Both the position numbers and the translations under genes were made by a program. Source: Tricholoma matsutake (Eukaryota > Basidiomycota > Agaricomycetes > Agaricales > Tricholomataceae). Taken from it: DNA of 64,000 nucleotides. The notes beneath the pieces are model-generated. The model was not told the DNA's origin and ran no database searches. It worked only from the letters and a program-made list of their open reading frames with translations. Below, piece after piece: positions 50,948 through 63,250 of the stretch. The first letter of the stretch is position 1; every line of letters starts with the position of its first letter. The stretch lies in contig AP026540.1 of assembly GCA_026075535.2 (NCBI GenBank), positions 5,828,001-5,892,000 on the forward strand, written 5' to 3'.

Positions 50948-52781
50948 ATGGCGACGGCTATCCATTATTATGTGTTGTTCTGTGGAGTTTGCGTAACTGT
51001 TCTCAAGGAATTCAATGTCATCATCGATGAACCATACATGGTACTCTGAGCCAACATAGCCTTGTTTGTACAGACTGATTTACTATAGAAACCTCAAGGA
51101 CGAACCATTTCACATTCCACAAGCCCAGGCTTACTGTAGAGGAGATTTTGCAACCTGGGATCCCAAAATCACCACTCCACCAGGACTGTGAGCATACGTC
51201 CACAGTCAAAATAACGGGAGTTCACTGTTTAACGCGCGAACTTACAGATATGTCATGAGTGTATTGCTGAAGCGTGTTTTCATGTTCAAGTGTACTTTGC
51301 CTATGCTCCGGCTGACAACGGTGTTAGCACTAATGTCGCTTCCGCTCATCCTAACGCATCTCGTGTGTTTTCATAAACGAGTACGACCACCGTTGTCGTT
51401 GGTTGTTCCAACTGCAGACGCGCTCGTGTTAGGGTTGTTTCCTATAGCATGGTTTTTCGGGTTTTTATATTACACGGAAGTTCCGAGTCTTGTGTTTGTT
51501 GTCTGGACGGTGGTTGCAGCTTCGCAAGATCGGCATTGGCTTGCGGCTTTGGTGTGTTTTTGCTCTCCCCATTCCCTGATCAAACAGCTGACGGATGTGC
51601 ATTTGTGGGTGGCAGCTAGGCCTCATAAGTTGTACCTTTCGCCAAACCAATATAGTTTGGGTTCTCTACGCATATGCGGCGACTCAGCTCATGTACCTGC
51701 GATTTAGACGTGCGGTACCTGGTGCTTCACCACCGAGGAAACTTCACGATCCTCCAGCCCTGTCTGCCACCCCAGGTATGTGCATTTCCCTATGCTTCTT
51801 GGCTGATCGTAGCACAATTTATTTTTCACTTCAAACTTGTTTTCAGGGGATTTGGTCCGATCAATACTGAGTGTGCCGCCAGTCCTTGTGGATATCCTGC
51901 CATCGTTCATCCCATACACGTTGGTTGTGGCTGCTTTCGCGGTCTTTGTGCTTTACAACGGTGGAGTTGTCCTGGGTATGCTTGTTTCGAACGAAGGAGG
52001 TTTTATTGGTTAACTTTGAGCAGGTGACAAGGCCAATCACATACCAGCGTTTCACATACCACAGCTGTACTACTTTATTGCTTTCTCGACTGCATTTGGA
52101 TGGCCAACTCTCATATGTGATGTCGGCGGACCTCGTAAACTGACCCACGATGTGTGGAAACGCATGTTTGGGAGCAATTTGTATGTATCATTCATTTCTT
52201 CTGTACCCCAGAAACTCAAAGGGTCTATAGACGCGTGTTCCTCACCATGATCCTCTGGCTTGCGATGGGGGTCACAGTCAAATTCTTTACGTTGGTATTC
52301 TCATATTCTTACAACATTGTCCTTTCACATTTTAAACAGGATTCATCATCCATTCCTGCTCTCCGATAATCGACATTATACCTTTTATTTGTGGCGCCGG
52401 ATATACCTGTTCCACCCTATTGTGCCTTACATATTAATTCCTGTATATGTGGCGTGTACGTGGGCGTGGTTCTTGCGTGTTGGTAAGTGGATGTGTTGTG
52501 GAAGTAAATTTCGATCGGCTGAACGAACGTCTCTAGGCCGCGAGCAAACCTTGCTTCAGACGCTGATCCTGCCAGTGCTCGTTCTGCCCACGCTGTTACC
52601 GACACCATTGTTAGAACCACGTTATTTTTTGATACCTTATATCTTGCTAAGATGTCAAGTTGTCAATGTTCCTACGTGGGGGTTGGCTCTTGAAGGAATA
52701 TGGTATGGGGGAATCAATGCGGTGACGATGTATGTATTTTTATATCTACCGAGGGAGAGTGTCGGTCGTTTTATGTGGTAA
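50948..52781 (+). CDS. ALG10: ALG10/DIE2 alpha-1,2-glucosyltransferase
   Basis: ER membrane enzyme that adds the terminal glucose to the dolichol-linked oligosaccharide for N-glycosylation. It starts [14 protein letters not shown] at 50948. Intron 1 joins VIIDEPYM to [20 protein letters not shown], followed by [12 protein letters not shown], the catalytic first-loop signature of ALG10. Many hydrophobic helices follow ([35 protein letters not shown]). [20 protein letters not shown] is another conserved block, as are [20 protein letters not shown] and [20 protein letters not shown] near the C-terminus. The end reads [13 protein letters not shown] with stop at 52779-52781. Five to seven introns. 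Confidence 0.9.
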
Positions 52782-52870
52782 GAGGTGTAGAACGAAACAT
52801 GCGCAAATAGACGTCACGTTATTAGGTTGAACGCTAATAATATTCATTATTATTCCAAAGTTTCACTCAC

Positions 52871-54916
52871 ATGGACAAAATTTCCAATTCAGTGGCTCCC
52901 AGTAGCAGCCCTCGTGCAAAACCTTCCACTAGGAGTTCCATAAGGCATTCTTTGAATCTTGCTGGCAAGGCTTTTGTGGATGTGATAAACAAGGATGCTC
53001 GAGGTACAGATAAATCTTCCAAGAAGCCACGAAGCCCCAGTTCCCGTCGTCTCAGTGCTATTAGCCTCAAGCCGTCCGCACCCCGCACCTCGATGGGCGA
53101 CGTCAAGTCTCCGACACAACCATTGAAACGTGTTGGTACGCCAGATTCCAAGACAGCCACTCGCCGGCGAGTGTCTGCTGGATTGCAAAGGTCTATGGAT
53201 GAGCAACCCACAAAGTCTCTTGATTCTGTAGGGGTCGGTGCCACTAGGCCGACCTCTTCACTTCGTCCCAAAAATCTTGGGTCGGCATCTGCGTTGCCCA
53301 AACTCCGTCCTCGGTCAGCAGTCGTGGAACCCTCAAAACCACCTTCTCCACGAACGGGTTCGCGCAGACGCTTTAATTCAGACGATGAGAAGGAAGACAG
53401 GCCCTTGCAGGGAAAAGTAGAGTCTGGTTGCTCACCGTCTGAGAAGAGATCTCGTCCTATCAGCCCCCTGCCACAACGTGCAGCACTAAAGAACAACCTC
53501 AGCGTAGTGAATGCCACCTTATCTACTCCCTCCAAGCAAAGTTCCTCTACACCATCCAGCAACAAAGTTTCACCCGCGCGACCTATGAAATCAGTCAAAA
53601 CTGCGACTTCCGTCTCTGCTGTGCAATCTTCTATACCTCGTCCTGCTTCTTCCACATCATCTTCGGGCTCTTTTACGCCTCACACCCCTAAAACTCCTAT
53701 TGTGAAAACCTCAGTTGTCCGAAGATCTGCACAGGAACAGAGCTCCCAACTCAGTCCATCTCCACTCTCATCAGATTATGACTCGCTTATTGCTCGTCGC
53801 TCTCGAAAGGCTTCCAACAATGGAAGCCCTAGCCCCAGTCCCCGAGGACCCGCTAACATGTCGCACATTTCTGAAGTCAATAGTGAGGACAGTGAAGCAG
53901 AAGATGTCGAGATGCTCTTGGCGCCTGTTGCTGCACTTGGTGCACCGACGCCAGCCATGCCTCGGATCCAAACTCGCAAACGTCTTGTTCCTCAGACTCC
54001 CACACGAGCCAATCTGCTGCCAACTCGCGCCAATATGTCATATCTTTCCCCGCTGCCTCCTGACGAGGATTCGTCGTCATTGTCTCTTCGCCCACCTCAG
54101 CAAGGGAGCGGGAAGCAGGCACGGGGTTCTATCCTGTCGTGGGAGCAGTTGGCGACAGAGGTTTCGAAGACATTAGGGGAAGACGAAATTGAGCATATGC
54201 TCTCAGACATCCCTGCGCCCTTCCGATCAGGTGCAGTTTCTCCTAGTCCAAGTACATCTGCTCTCGACATCCCGGAGAGTCCGTGCCTTAGTGCATTGAA
54301 CTCACCGGGCGGTTTTGGCTCTATCTCACAGGTTTTACTGCCGGAAGTGACGCCGTCGCCTGCATTTCATCCCAATAAGCAGCAGTATGACATGTCATCC
54401 GAGGTTTCGACAGTGGGTGGGGCTACCGTGACTCTCTTGCGGCTGCAGCTGGCCTCTGTGGAGAACACAGCTAAGGAGAGGTTATATCAATTGCAATCTA
54501 TGGAGCAAGAAATGCATAACCTTAAGGAGGCTCGAACGCGCGAGGCGCATGAGTTGGCAAATCGTGTCGCGTATATGGAGGCGCAGCTGTGCGGGAACAT
54601 GGAGATTCAACGACGCATGGAGGAGGAGCAGGCAGCGTATACATCGGTGTTGGAGGATCAGTTAAGACAGGCACAGGCTGTTCATGGTCGTGCTGTTGAG
54701 GAGGCAGTCGTGCGCAGCCAAGAAAATGCGGAGGCGACGCGAGCTGCTGCCTTGGAATCTCAACGGGGCCTAAACCAGATGGCGTGTTCGGCACGTGTCG
54801 CGGCGTCAGAGTGGGATGCTATTCATAAAATATGTGGGCTGGAGTTGGATATTGTCCAGGGGGATAGGCAAGTTCTATCAGTCCTTCTAGCTGAGCTGGG
54901 TCAAATGGTCATGTAG
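52871..54916 (+). CDS. Ser/Pro-rich coiled-coil protein, function unknown
   Basis: One uninterrupted exon of 681 codons starting MDKISNSVAPSSSPRAK. I recognise no domain. Residues 1-330 are basic, low-complexity and rich in Ser, Pro, Arg and Thr, with many SP/TP sites (CDK/MAPK-like) and SSRRLSAIS or RRRFNSDDE-type basic Ser patches. Residues 330-420 hold an acidic patch (EVNSEDSEAEDVEMLL) and RKRLVPQTPTRANLLPTRAN. WEQLATEVSKTLGEDEIEHM may be a short helix. Residues 520-665 form a predicted coiled coil (LRLQLASVENTAKERLYQLQ; EQEMHNLKEARTREAHELAN; MEIQRRMEEEQAAYTSVLED). A cytoskeletal or cell-cycle role would fit the layout, but that is a guess. The absence of introns is striking beside intron-rich neighbours. 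Ends 229 bp before the convergent SPC7 stop. Confidence 0.8.
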   Translation: MDKISNSVAPSSSPRAKPSTRSSIRHSLNLAGKAFVDVINKDARGTDKSSKKPRSPSSRRLSAISLKPSAPRTSMGDVKSPTQPLKRVGTPDSKTATRRRVSAGLQRSMDEQPTKSLDSVGVGATRPTSSLRPKNLGSASALPKLRPRSAVVEPSKPPSPRTGSRRRFNSDDEKEDRPLQGKVESGCSPSEKRSRPISPLPQRAALKNNLSVVNATLSTPSKQSSSTPSSNKVSPARPMKSVKTATSVSAVQSSIPRPASSTSSSGSFTPHTPKTPIVKTSVVRRSAQEQSSQLSPSPLSSDYDSLIARRSRKASNNGSPSPSPRGPANMSHISEVNSEDSEAEDVEMLLAPVAALGAPTPAMPRIQTRKRLVPQTPTRANLLPTRANMSYLSPLPPDEDSSSLSLRPPQQGSGKQARGSILSWEQLATEVSKTLGEDEIEHMLSDIPAPFRSGAVSPSPSTSALDIPESPCLSALNSPGGFGSISQVLLPEVTPSPAFHPNKQQYDMSSEVSTVGGATVTLLRLQLASVENTAKERLYQLQSMEQEMHNLKEARTREAHELANRVAYMEAQLCGNMEIQRRMEEEQAAYTSVLEDQLRQAQAVHGRAVEEAVVRSQENAEATRAAALESQRGLNQMACSARVAASEWDAIHKICGLELDIVQGDRQVLSVLLAELGQMVM

Positions 54917-55145
54917 TCTACAATTTATGGTATCTATGTACCTTCATTATCGTGCCCTCATCTATCGTCATGCAGTTTACGCCTCTGTATCTATAATGTC
55001 ACCCGTCTTGATTGATGTGTCACACTAGTAGTATCATCTATTCACTATCTACAGGAGTAACGAAGATCATTATACAAAAAGCTTAACAAGAAAGTTAAAG
55101 AAATGTTTACGAAGATATCTCAGGTGTTGTGAGAAGATAAATAGC

Positions 55146-58100
55146 CTAATGATACACATCTTGAGCTTCAATGCATGCATCCAGGAGACATGCATAATTG
55201 TCCTCGAGGCTGGCTTGTTGGAGGCGCTCTGTAACTGCCTTGAGGATAGGACCAGCGCTATCAAAGACTGTCAACATTATTTACCAGAAGATTGCGGAGG
55301 GGAACCTCACTCGATTGCGCCATACGCCACCTCCACGTCATATTGTAGTGAATCAATCGACATAGGCCAATAGCAGAATGTCTTCGGCGTAAACACAAAC
55401 GAAACAAAAGCTTTTGCTTTGACTGCAGGGAACAATACCATAACTTTTGCTTTGAAGGCGGAGAGTTCCTTGGTCGACTTCTGCAATATTTCGATTTCCA
55501 CGGGATACTTGATGGTAAGGAGTTTCAGCTGAGATCTAAGCTGTGCACACGAGGACCAATAGTCGCCCAGGCGTTGCACAATCTAGGTACAGATGTTCGA
55601 GGCACGTTGGATGCAGGAGAAGCAATGCATAACTTACTTGACGGACAGCAAGGCTTTTTCTGTGGACAATTTGTTGCTTGGCCATGTCCACAAGAAAGTT
55701 GCTCAGACGAGGGAAGTCGTCTTTGAATCTTGGATGAGCTTTCTCCAACCTTGTTATTTCCACGCGAGCAATCATGGGCATAAAATTCCTGCAGGGAATC
55801 GAAACCAGCAATTGCGAAGCATACACATATTCAAAGAGGTCAGAGTTCACTTTCGTCGCGCGGAACATGTGCAGATCTTCCAACGCTTCGAGTTCCTCTG
55901 GGATAATTCTACTGTCAACAACTGGCCACAGAAAGGGGCGAAGGAACTAAACCTGCAAGCTTAATCACCTCGGTTCGTGTACTGTTCTTCTGTATATGCA
56001 ATATCCTTCGTGCATCCGTGATAGCAGTACTTGCTTCTCGTTTCTGGGCATCGACTTCTTCGAGCCTCTCCTGAAGCCAAAGGAGCTGGGCCTGTCCTTC
56101 CGCTACCTCAGCCTGAAGTGCTTCCACCTCAATACTTGCAAGGTAGTTAGTACGACACAAAAGCAAAAGGGGCCAAGTAAGTTCTTACTTCTGCTCGGCG
56201 ATGGAAGCCTTGAGCTCATTCAGGTAATCTTGATCACTGGCTTCAATCTCAGCTACTTCTGCATTCTCCTTCTCCAATTCCTCCATGATCACTTCATATT
56301 CCTGCTGAAGTGCTGGGACTACCTGGTCGGCTGTCGTCGTTATGCCTTCAAGTATCCTGGCGTCCTTTTGCAAACGTCACAAATCTGTAATAGAAATGTA
56401 ATTATCAACTTACCATCTCAAGTGACTTGAAAACCTTGTCAGCAGTAATTCGCAAACCTTCGAGCCATTGCAGCTTCCAGTCGTACCAGTCAGATTTAGC
56501 AAGACCTCTAGTGTTCGTCCGAATCAACTGAAGTTGGTGCTATGAAATGGCGTCACCATGACAGCAGTCCTTGAGGGATGATCAGGACTTACCAGCAATT
56601 CTGCCTGACCTTCTTCGTCTGCCCTCGAATACTCTGTAAATAGTTCTGGAGTGATCTTCGCGGCTTCATCTTCCGCTTGCGCGAAATCTGCCTTGCTCTT
56701 CTCTACCCAAGCTTGCAAATCTTTGGAGACGCGAGAGTATAAAATTAGCTGCGGAACATCTATCCCCATAGCATTCACGTATTCAGACATGGGAATGTCA
56801 TCGGGATTACGTGCTTGACGGGCAGGTTGCTGAGAAGGATGCGTGGAGCGCCTGGGAGCTGTCAATTCATCCATGAACTTTATTTTTGTCATGGCGAAGA
56901 ACTGCTCAATCGATATCGGCGGCTGCGTCGGGGATTAGCATGGCTGGAAACTAAGCGAGAGGTGCAAATTTCCTTACCCCATCATCGTCAACAAACTCAC
57001 TGGGTTCCACGCCGTCTCTCCATTGCTCCGTGGGGTTGATATTCGTCTCGTCGACAGTATCTTTCTCTCCAAATTCTTCAGGCCCAAGTAAGGTAGAGAT
57101 GTCAACAGCAGGTACATCAGGGGAAGGTGTGCGTACGTGATCAGCGGAAAGTTGAAGTACAACAGGGGAAACAGGTCGAATCGAACTGGAGCTGGGAGAA
57201 GCTGGAGCTGGGGATCCTCTTGTCGGGCTGGGAGAGGCTACCGCTTGACGAGAAGCCTCGCGGACGCATTGCTGCGCCTCCATTTCCTCCGCTTTAGCAT
57301 GGGTGAAGTCCGATCCGGAATCGTTCTCAAGCCGAGTCCAAGTATTACCAGGACCTGAACCCAGGCTCATACGGCCAAGGCCTCCACCACCCTTCTTCAA
57401 GGAAGATCTCGTATTGACGGCAGGTGCTCTATCTTCCTCGGCGAGGTTAGAACCCAGCCCGGTACCAAAGCTTTTCCTCCGTGCAAAATAGTCAGAAGGC
57501 CTCCTAAGAGACGATGAGGGACGCTGCCCAGAAGCGCTCGCTACCTGGAATGGCGCTTTTTTACGAGGGGAGAGAGGTTTAGGTTTTGGAGAAGAAGCTG
57601 CGGGTGTAACAGATTTCTCAAGAGACGCAGCGTGCGGCCATTTGACTGCTACGGCAGGCTGTTTAGCTGGACCAGGCTTGTCTGCATCACCGTTTTCAGT
57701 ATCACCCTCCTCATTTGGTCGAGATCTTTTGTTAGGTGATGTTACAGACCCCTTTTTGGGTGTTAGCCGAGCAACGGGAGGTGCGAAGGCAGCAGAAAAG
57801 GTTTGTCTGGATTTGTTTTTCGATGGGGACGTTGGGGCTGTCGTAAAATTTTTAGAGTTTGATGAGTCCTGGGGTCTGGGAGTAAAGGAAAATGGTACAG
57901 GAACTGCTGGACGGTGTAGTAGCGGGCTAGACGGTGCGGGGGCCGAACCGGGAGCTAGATTTGAGAGAGGCGGTTGAAAAACAGTGAGTGATGGTGCTGT
58001 GGGTGCCGGAGTTGGCTCGTGAGATGGTGGCTGCACTTTAGATTGTCGTGGAGTGGAGTGGACGGGCGGAACAATTCCCCCGTATATTTCAGATTCATCC

Positions 58101-59386
58101 ATCGTTGATTCCTGATAACCTATGTTTCCTTGCTCACCCAAACCCGTCTGACCATAAACTTTGCTGACATTAATGGTCTGATCACCGCTACCACCTTCAT
58201 CCCGAAAACTTCCCTCTGTGCTCGAGAATGTATCATCATCAAGTATGAGTTGAGTGGAGGACAGCGAGTCTCGAGCCCGTATCAACCTTTGCTCTGCATG
58301 ATCAAGATCCATTCCGTCACCCACGTTTGGGTGATCAAGGTCGTCGGAGGATAGCTCAGGTTCAATTGGTGTATCTCCTGAATGAGTTTCTTTCCTCAAA
58401 GCAAGCCATGCTTCGTCATGTTCCGCAGAAGGCCACAGTGACTTGTCCAAAGGCATAGTATACTCCATCCCACTCTCATCAGAATCGTCTGATTGTAGCT
58501 GTGAGTCGCCGGACGTGAAGGATTGTTCCTCTTGATCTTCAACGTGCCCATAGTCCTGGTCATTTGTTTGGGATATTTGTGTCAATGGACGACGCAGACC
58601 AATCGACAATGAGGGTTTCCGAATGAATCCCCCATGAATAACTTCAGTAACATCCATGTCATCATACTCCTCGCCGTCGAACTTGTCGTCCACAATAGCA
58701 GACTCCCCAGCATGAAGAAAGGCAGACGGGCCAATTGATGACAGATCCATATCTTCACCTTCACTGCCTGCAAAAGAATGCCGAATTGAGCTGCGCCGTC
58801 GGACATTAGAGACAGCACCTGGGTAGGCATTCTCATCAGTGACAACCTGGGAGCGCTGTTCGGTGGGGCTTCCAGCGACAAGCGATGACTGCGAGAATCT
58901 AGTGCTATTGGTGTTTTGTTTTTTTTTCGCACCTTGGATGAGCTTGATTTCTATACGATCTGCGAAGCTGACACGCCTTCCAGCAAATGATTTACTCATG
59001 GTATTGTCGTGCGTTCTTGTGTGGAAGTCACTGGTGAGGTCCATCGATTCAGTAGCATTGGGATCATCTGCGGTAGATGGTTGGGACTGTGACTGGGCCT
59101 GAGGCTGAGGCTGTGACGATCCTGAAGAACTTTCAGCAACATGGATATTGGTAAACGTCTTCAGAATGCTCTTTCGTGGGACCTGCATTCATTTGTACTA
59201 AGCAGACAGTTTGTGGCTGAACTGATAACATACCAGGGAGCGACGAGCTTTCGCGAGAGGACTCAAGCGATCACCTGAGACTATGCTATGGGCGCGCCGT
59301 TTTGCTCTTGGGAGAATATTAGGATTGTTATGGCTGGAGACGGCAATAGATCGACGGCGCTTTGGTGAATCTCTGCCGACGACCAT
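55146..59386 (-). CDS. SPC7: Kinetochore scaffold SPC7/KNL1
   Basis: KNL1-family outer-kinetochore scaffold that binds microtubules, recruits Bub1/Bub3 through MELT motifs and docks PP1. It starts MVVGRDSPKRRRSIAVSS at 59386, with GDRLSPLAKARRSL, then an intron. Exon 2 has both PP1 motifs: SILK in RKSILKTF (about residue 56) and RVSF in GRRVSFADR (about 121). MELT-like sites include ESMDLTSDF (about 98), EDMDLSSIG, DDMDVTEVI and MEYTMPLDKS. Exon 2 is a 2.2-kb low-complexity stretch. The C-terminal Spc7 domain starts after PPISIEQFFAMTKIKFMDEL (about 56940), with coiled coils (EEYEVIMEELEKENAEVAEI-like) and an RWD-like end (FRATKVNSDLFEYVYASQ; RNFMPMIARVEI). The last exon reads LQQASLEDNYACLLDACIEA, QDVYH. 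Confidence 0.88.
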
Positions 59387-59717
59387 AATCGTGTCGGAAC
59401 AGACGAATTAGGTTGAGGTCAAGAAGTTGAAATCTTGAATCAACGACGCGCTCACGAGATAAAACCACGTGATCGCGTTCGCAAGTCCGAGTTGGACATT
59501 GTAGGTGAAGTAAGTATAGACTGTATAGCAAGGTTTCTTCAATTATCCTATTGTGACCCTTAGGGTATGCTTTTCACGGGAAAGCGACCATATATCTACA
59601 ATCTACGCTATCATTCTCAATAAAGAATGCACGACGCAAAGAACGCGTCTATCAGTGTCACGTGGTTGCTTGGGCTTTCATTCATCCTGCAAACTCGTGT
59701 GTCTAGCTTCAAGAGCA
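59387..59717. promoter_or_regulatory. Shared 5' region of SPC7 and kinesin-6 genes
   Basis: 331 bp between the divergent starts of two mitotic genes. An in-frame extension of the kinesin reading to 59553 exists, but the first well-placed ATG is 59718. No specific binding site was identified. Confidence 0.45.
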
Positions 59718-62700
59718 ATGACACCAAAACCAACGGTCGCAACGCGGGCCTCGGCTCGGACTGTAGAACCCACCACCACAAGAACGACTAGAGCACGCGC
59801 TGCCACAACAAGGTCTACCATACTCGAAGTCCCGGTGGCAGACGCCAAAACCGTCAAAAAAACCGCTTCGCGGAAGCCATTGGTGAATCGAGAAAACTCA
59901 GTTGAAGTAGCATCCTCGGCGAAGGTTACTTCCAAGCAAGCGGCCACTCGCAAAGTTGCTAACCAGCCAACCGCCTCGCGGAATGTAGACCGCGAACCTA
60001 TGATGGTAAGTCAGGTATACATTGTTTTTATATTTCCACTGAATTCCTACAGGCCTATCTACGGATCAGACCTCATTTAGGTGGTGATGATCCAATATCT
60101 CAACCATATTTAACACCACTCTCCGAGACGTCTGTCAGGATGACAGATCCCCATGACCCACAAAACAACCCCTCTCGATTTCGACCGTCTACAGTCCCAC
60201 CTTCTTCCATTTATGCCTTCTCGCATGTGTTCCTGCCAAATACATCACAATCTGACTTCTTCACAAAAACTACTTTACCGTTAGTCCAGGACGCCCTGCA
60301 AGGACAAAGTAGCCTACTGTTTGCATACGGCGTAACCAACTCGGGAAAGACGTACACTGTTCAGGGAGGAGCTAAGGAAAACAGTGCTGGGATATTGCCG
60401 AGATCTTTGGATGTGATATTTAATAGTATCGAAGGATTGCATGGCGATGGAAAGGTGAATCTTCTAAAATGCATCATGACCTGTCGTTAATCATACTTGC
60501 AGTTTCGTCCTGTCCGACTGCACGGAATCGAACCCGCCGATGCCACTGATTCAAAGCCACCTCAAATAGTGCCAGAACCCGCATTGGCCGAAGTTCTTGG
60601 CCAGCATCTAGACGTCACAGCTTCAGATTCGGACGTCGATCCTACTGTCATCAAGGTGGACAGAAACTATGAGTATACGATTTGGATTTCCTACGCCGAA
60701 GTTTATAACGAAAAGGTGTATGATCTTCTCACTTCTGTCAAAGAGGATTCATCCATGGAACCTGACGAAAGCCATCCACGGTCGGCCTGTGATAAAGCCT
60801 TGGTGCTAGCGCGAACTGCGTTGCCCCTCAAATCCTCTCCGCCCTCTGACAATTCAGATTCGGCATCCGGCGGAAAGTACATCGCCGGACTACGTCAGTT
60901 CCGTATCCACACTGCTACCCAAGCCAAAGCCCTTGTGAAACTGGGACAACTCCACCGACGAGTCTTCGGTACATTGGCCAACAGCGAGAGCAGTCGAAGT
61001 CATGGCATGGTTATAATCAAAGTCGTCAGAGTACATCGAGGCGAGAAAAATGTAAGTTGACTTGACGTTTGATAGCATTATTGAGGCATCGTCATACTCC
61101 TCAGGATCCCAGTGCCCTTCAGATATCACGGCTGACACTTGTCGATCTCGCCGGGTCTGAGCGTACCAAACACACGCACACTACTGGGGACCGTCTCAAG
61201 GAAGCTGGTAATATCAATAAATCACTCATGGTTCTTGGGCAATGCATGGAAGTCATGCGTTCAAACCAACGTAAACTAGCCATGAGCTTGTCCAAGGAAG
61301 GAGTCGGGAAAGAGGGCAGAATGGATACCAAAGATGTGAAAAAAGGATTGGCTGTTGTCCCATTCAGACACAGCAAACTCACTGAGGCGCTCATGGATTA
61401 TTTCGTGGGCGACGGAAGGGCCGTAAGTGGTATGCTTGGCCCCACAGCTTCTTTCTACTGACATATTTTGCAGGTCATGATAGTAAACGTCAACCCATAC
61501 GACACTGGGTACGACGAGAATTCTCATGTGATGAAATTTGCTGCTCTCGCGAGAGAAGTATATATCACACCAACACCTGCTCCTTTGCATCGTCTCCCTG
61601 CAGGTCCCGGTAGAGCACACGGAACAAAAATCAAAGAGCTGGGTCCGCTTACGCTAAAAGATCCTGAGATTGTTCCGAATCCATACCGGCGAAAGGTAAC
61701 AATTCCCATGGGAGGGTCTGGAAGTGGAAAGAAACCGAGCGAGGCTATCTTGGAAGTGCTCGAAGGTATTTCCTACAGGAGCAATGTCGATCTTCAATTC
61801 CTAACGTTTTCGCAATTTGCAGAGGATGAGCCGAATGAAGACCAAGAGGATGCGAGCGATGACGAGCCCATCAATCCCCTCGTAGACGCCTTGTTTGACG
61901 AGGTTGAAAATTTGCGTATGCAGGTCAGTTCACTAAGTTTGCAGAGCTGCATCCTTTTAATCCTTCCCGTAACAGTTGTTTGAGTCGGAGATGAGGTGTG
62001 CCATCATTGAGGCGGAGACGCGAGAAGAGGTCATGCGCGAAATGGAGGATCGTATGAGGAACATGGAAGTGATGTATTCCAGGCGGCTGATGACTGAGGT
62101 CAGTTACCTTCTATTCGATATACTCAAGCTCATCATGTTACAGCTAGAACAAAACGAGCTGAAGACAGATGCGAAGATCGACATGTTGCATCAAGCCGGA
62201 TTCTTCGGAAGCCCTGAGGAACCTCTACGTCTCAACAACGGATCTGAAGCACTGAAATTGGATATCGGAATGACCATGGTAGGTGCATATCTTGCCATAG
62301 GGTCTTCGGCGGACATATCTGGCTTTTGAAATCAGAACTCATACAGTGACGAGGGAGAGTTCGCATCGCATAATGGTACCCAGCCCAATCAAAGCACGTC
62401 TTTCTCTGAGTCACCACTATCAAAAAAACGCAAGACCGGAGCAAAGCCGACTTCCAGCAAGCAAGGAGGTATAGTTACAAAAGTGATACGGGAAGTGCGA
62501 AAGTTTGTTCCCGAGTATCCACTGCTTTCAGACAATGAAGAAGCAATGATGACGGAGACGGAACAAGACGACGACGAAGACGAAGAAAGCGTGGCAGAGA
62601 CAGGCGCCATGAGGAGCGAGATCGATGAGGATGATAATGGGAACAATAGAGAATATAATGCGGAAGACGATAGTTGCCATTGGGTTCCTTCGACCGCATC

Positions 62701-63122
62701 TTCTTCGAACAGGAACAGGACCCCGAAGGGGAAGGTCATCCAACGCCATCCCACTCCTTCTCTTGGCAATGATACCCAGAAAAAGAGGCTGGCACAAAGG
62801 AACCGTTTGTCGAAACCGGAGGAGCAGATGAATGACTTAATGCTCTATGATCCCGATGACTCTGCGGTGATCCTGCCGACGACAAGATCCAAAGCTCGCT
62901 GGACCGACAACGAGATGGACGATGACGTCCTGGAAATGGAAACTTCCGCAACAAGGAAGAAAAAAAGGTAATGCTGTTTGTTCGCAACGAGGTGTGAGTT
63001 TCATCTCGTCCATGTATTTCAGGCAACTCGGAAAGAAGCCTGTGATGACAGAAGAACAAATCGAACGTCACGTTGCCAAATCTGACAGTGCAGCGAATAT
63101 CAGACGATTGACGTTACGGTAG
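59718..63122 (+). CDS. Kinesin-6 (MKLP/KIF20 type) motor protein
   Basis: Plus-end-directed motor family that works in spindle elongation and cytokinesis. It starts MTPKPTVATRASARTV at 59718, with a basic Thr/Arg/Ala-rich N-terminal extension of about 95 residues. The motor begins AYLRIRPHLGGDDPISQP. The P-loop reads GVTNSGKTYTVQG (the usual A of GxTxSGKT region is V/N-type, as in KIF20). Long inserts characteristic of kinesin-6 lie between GKFRPVRLHGIEPADATDSK and YEYTIWISYAEVYNEKVYDL. Switch I is NSESSRSHGMVIIKVV, switch II LTLVDLAGSERTKHTHTTGD, then LKEAGNINKSLMVLGQCMEV and VPFRHSKLTEALMDYFVGDG. A coiled coil follows (LFESEMRCAIIEAETREEVM), then a C-terminal acidic and Ser-rich tail with basic patches (LSKKRKTG; TRKKKRQLGKKP). 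About eight introns. Stop at 63120-63122. Confidence 0.9.
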
Positions 63123-63250
63123 AGGAGTTGCAGAAGGACTAAGCGGTGGATGCGTTTACTGTGTGACTCAGTAGAATGATATGAATAGATGTCATACTCA
63201 GTCTGATCTGGTATTATTTGCTTTTTGGTAAGTATCGCTTGCAATCGAGT

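Noticed and set aside
49459..52781. Metabolic cluster of OPT transporter, TauD dioxygenase and ALG10
   Set aside because: The functions do not form a pathway; ALG10 is housekeeping N-glycosylation. A peptide/sulfonate uptake link between OPT and TauD is possible but only by adjacency.
52867..53655. 262-codon minus-strand open reading
   Set aside because: Antisense to the Ser/Pro-rich 681-codon gene; low-complexity codons commonly leave the opposite strand open.
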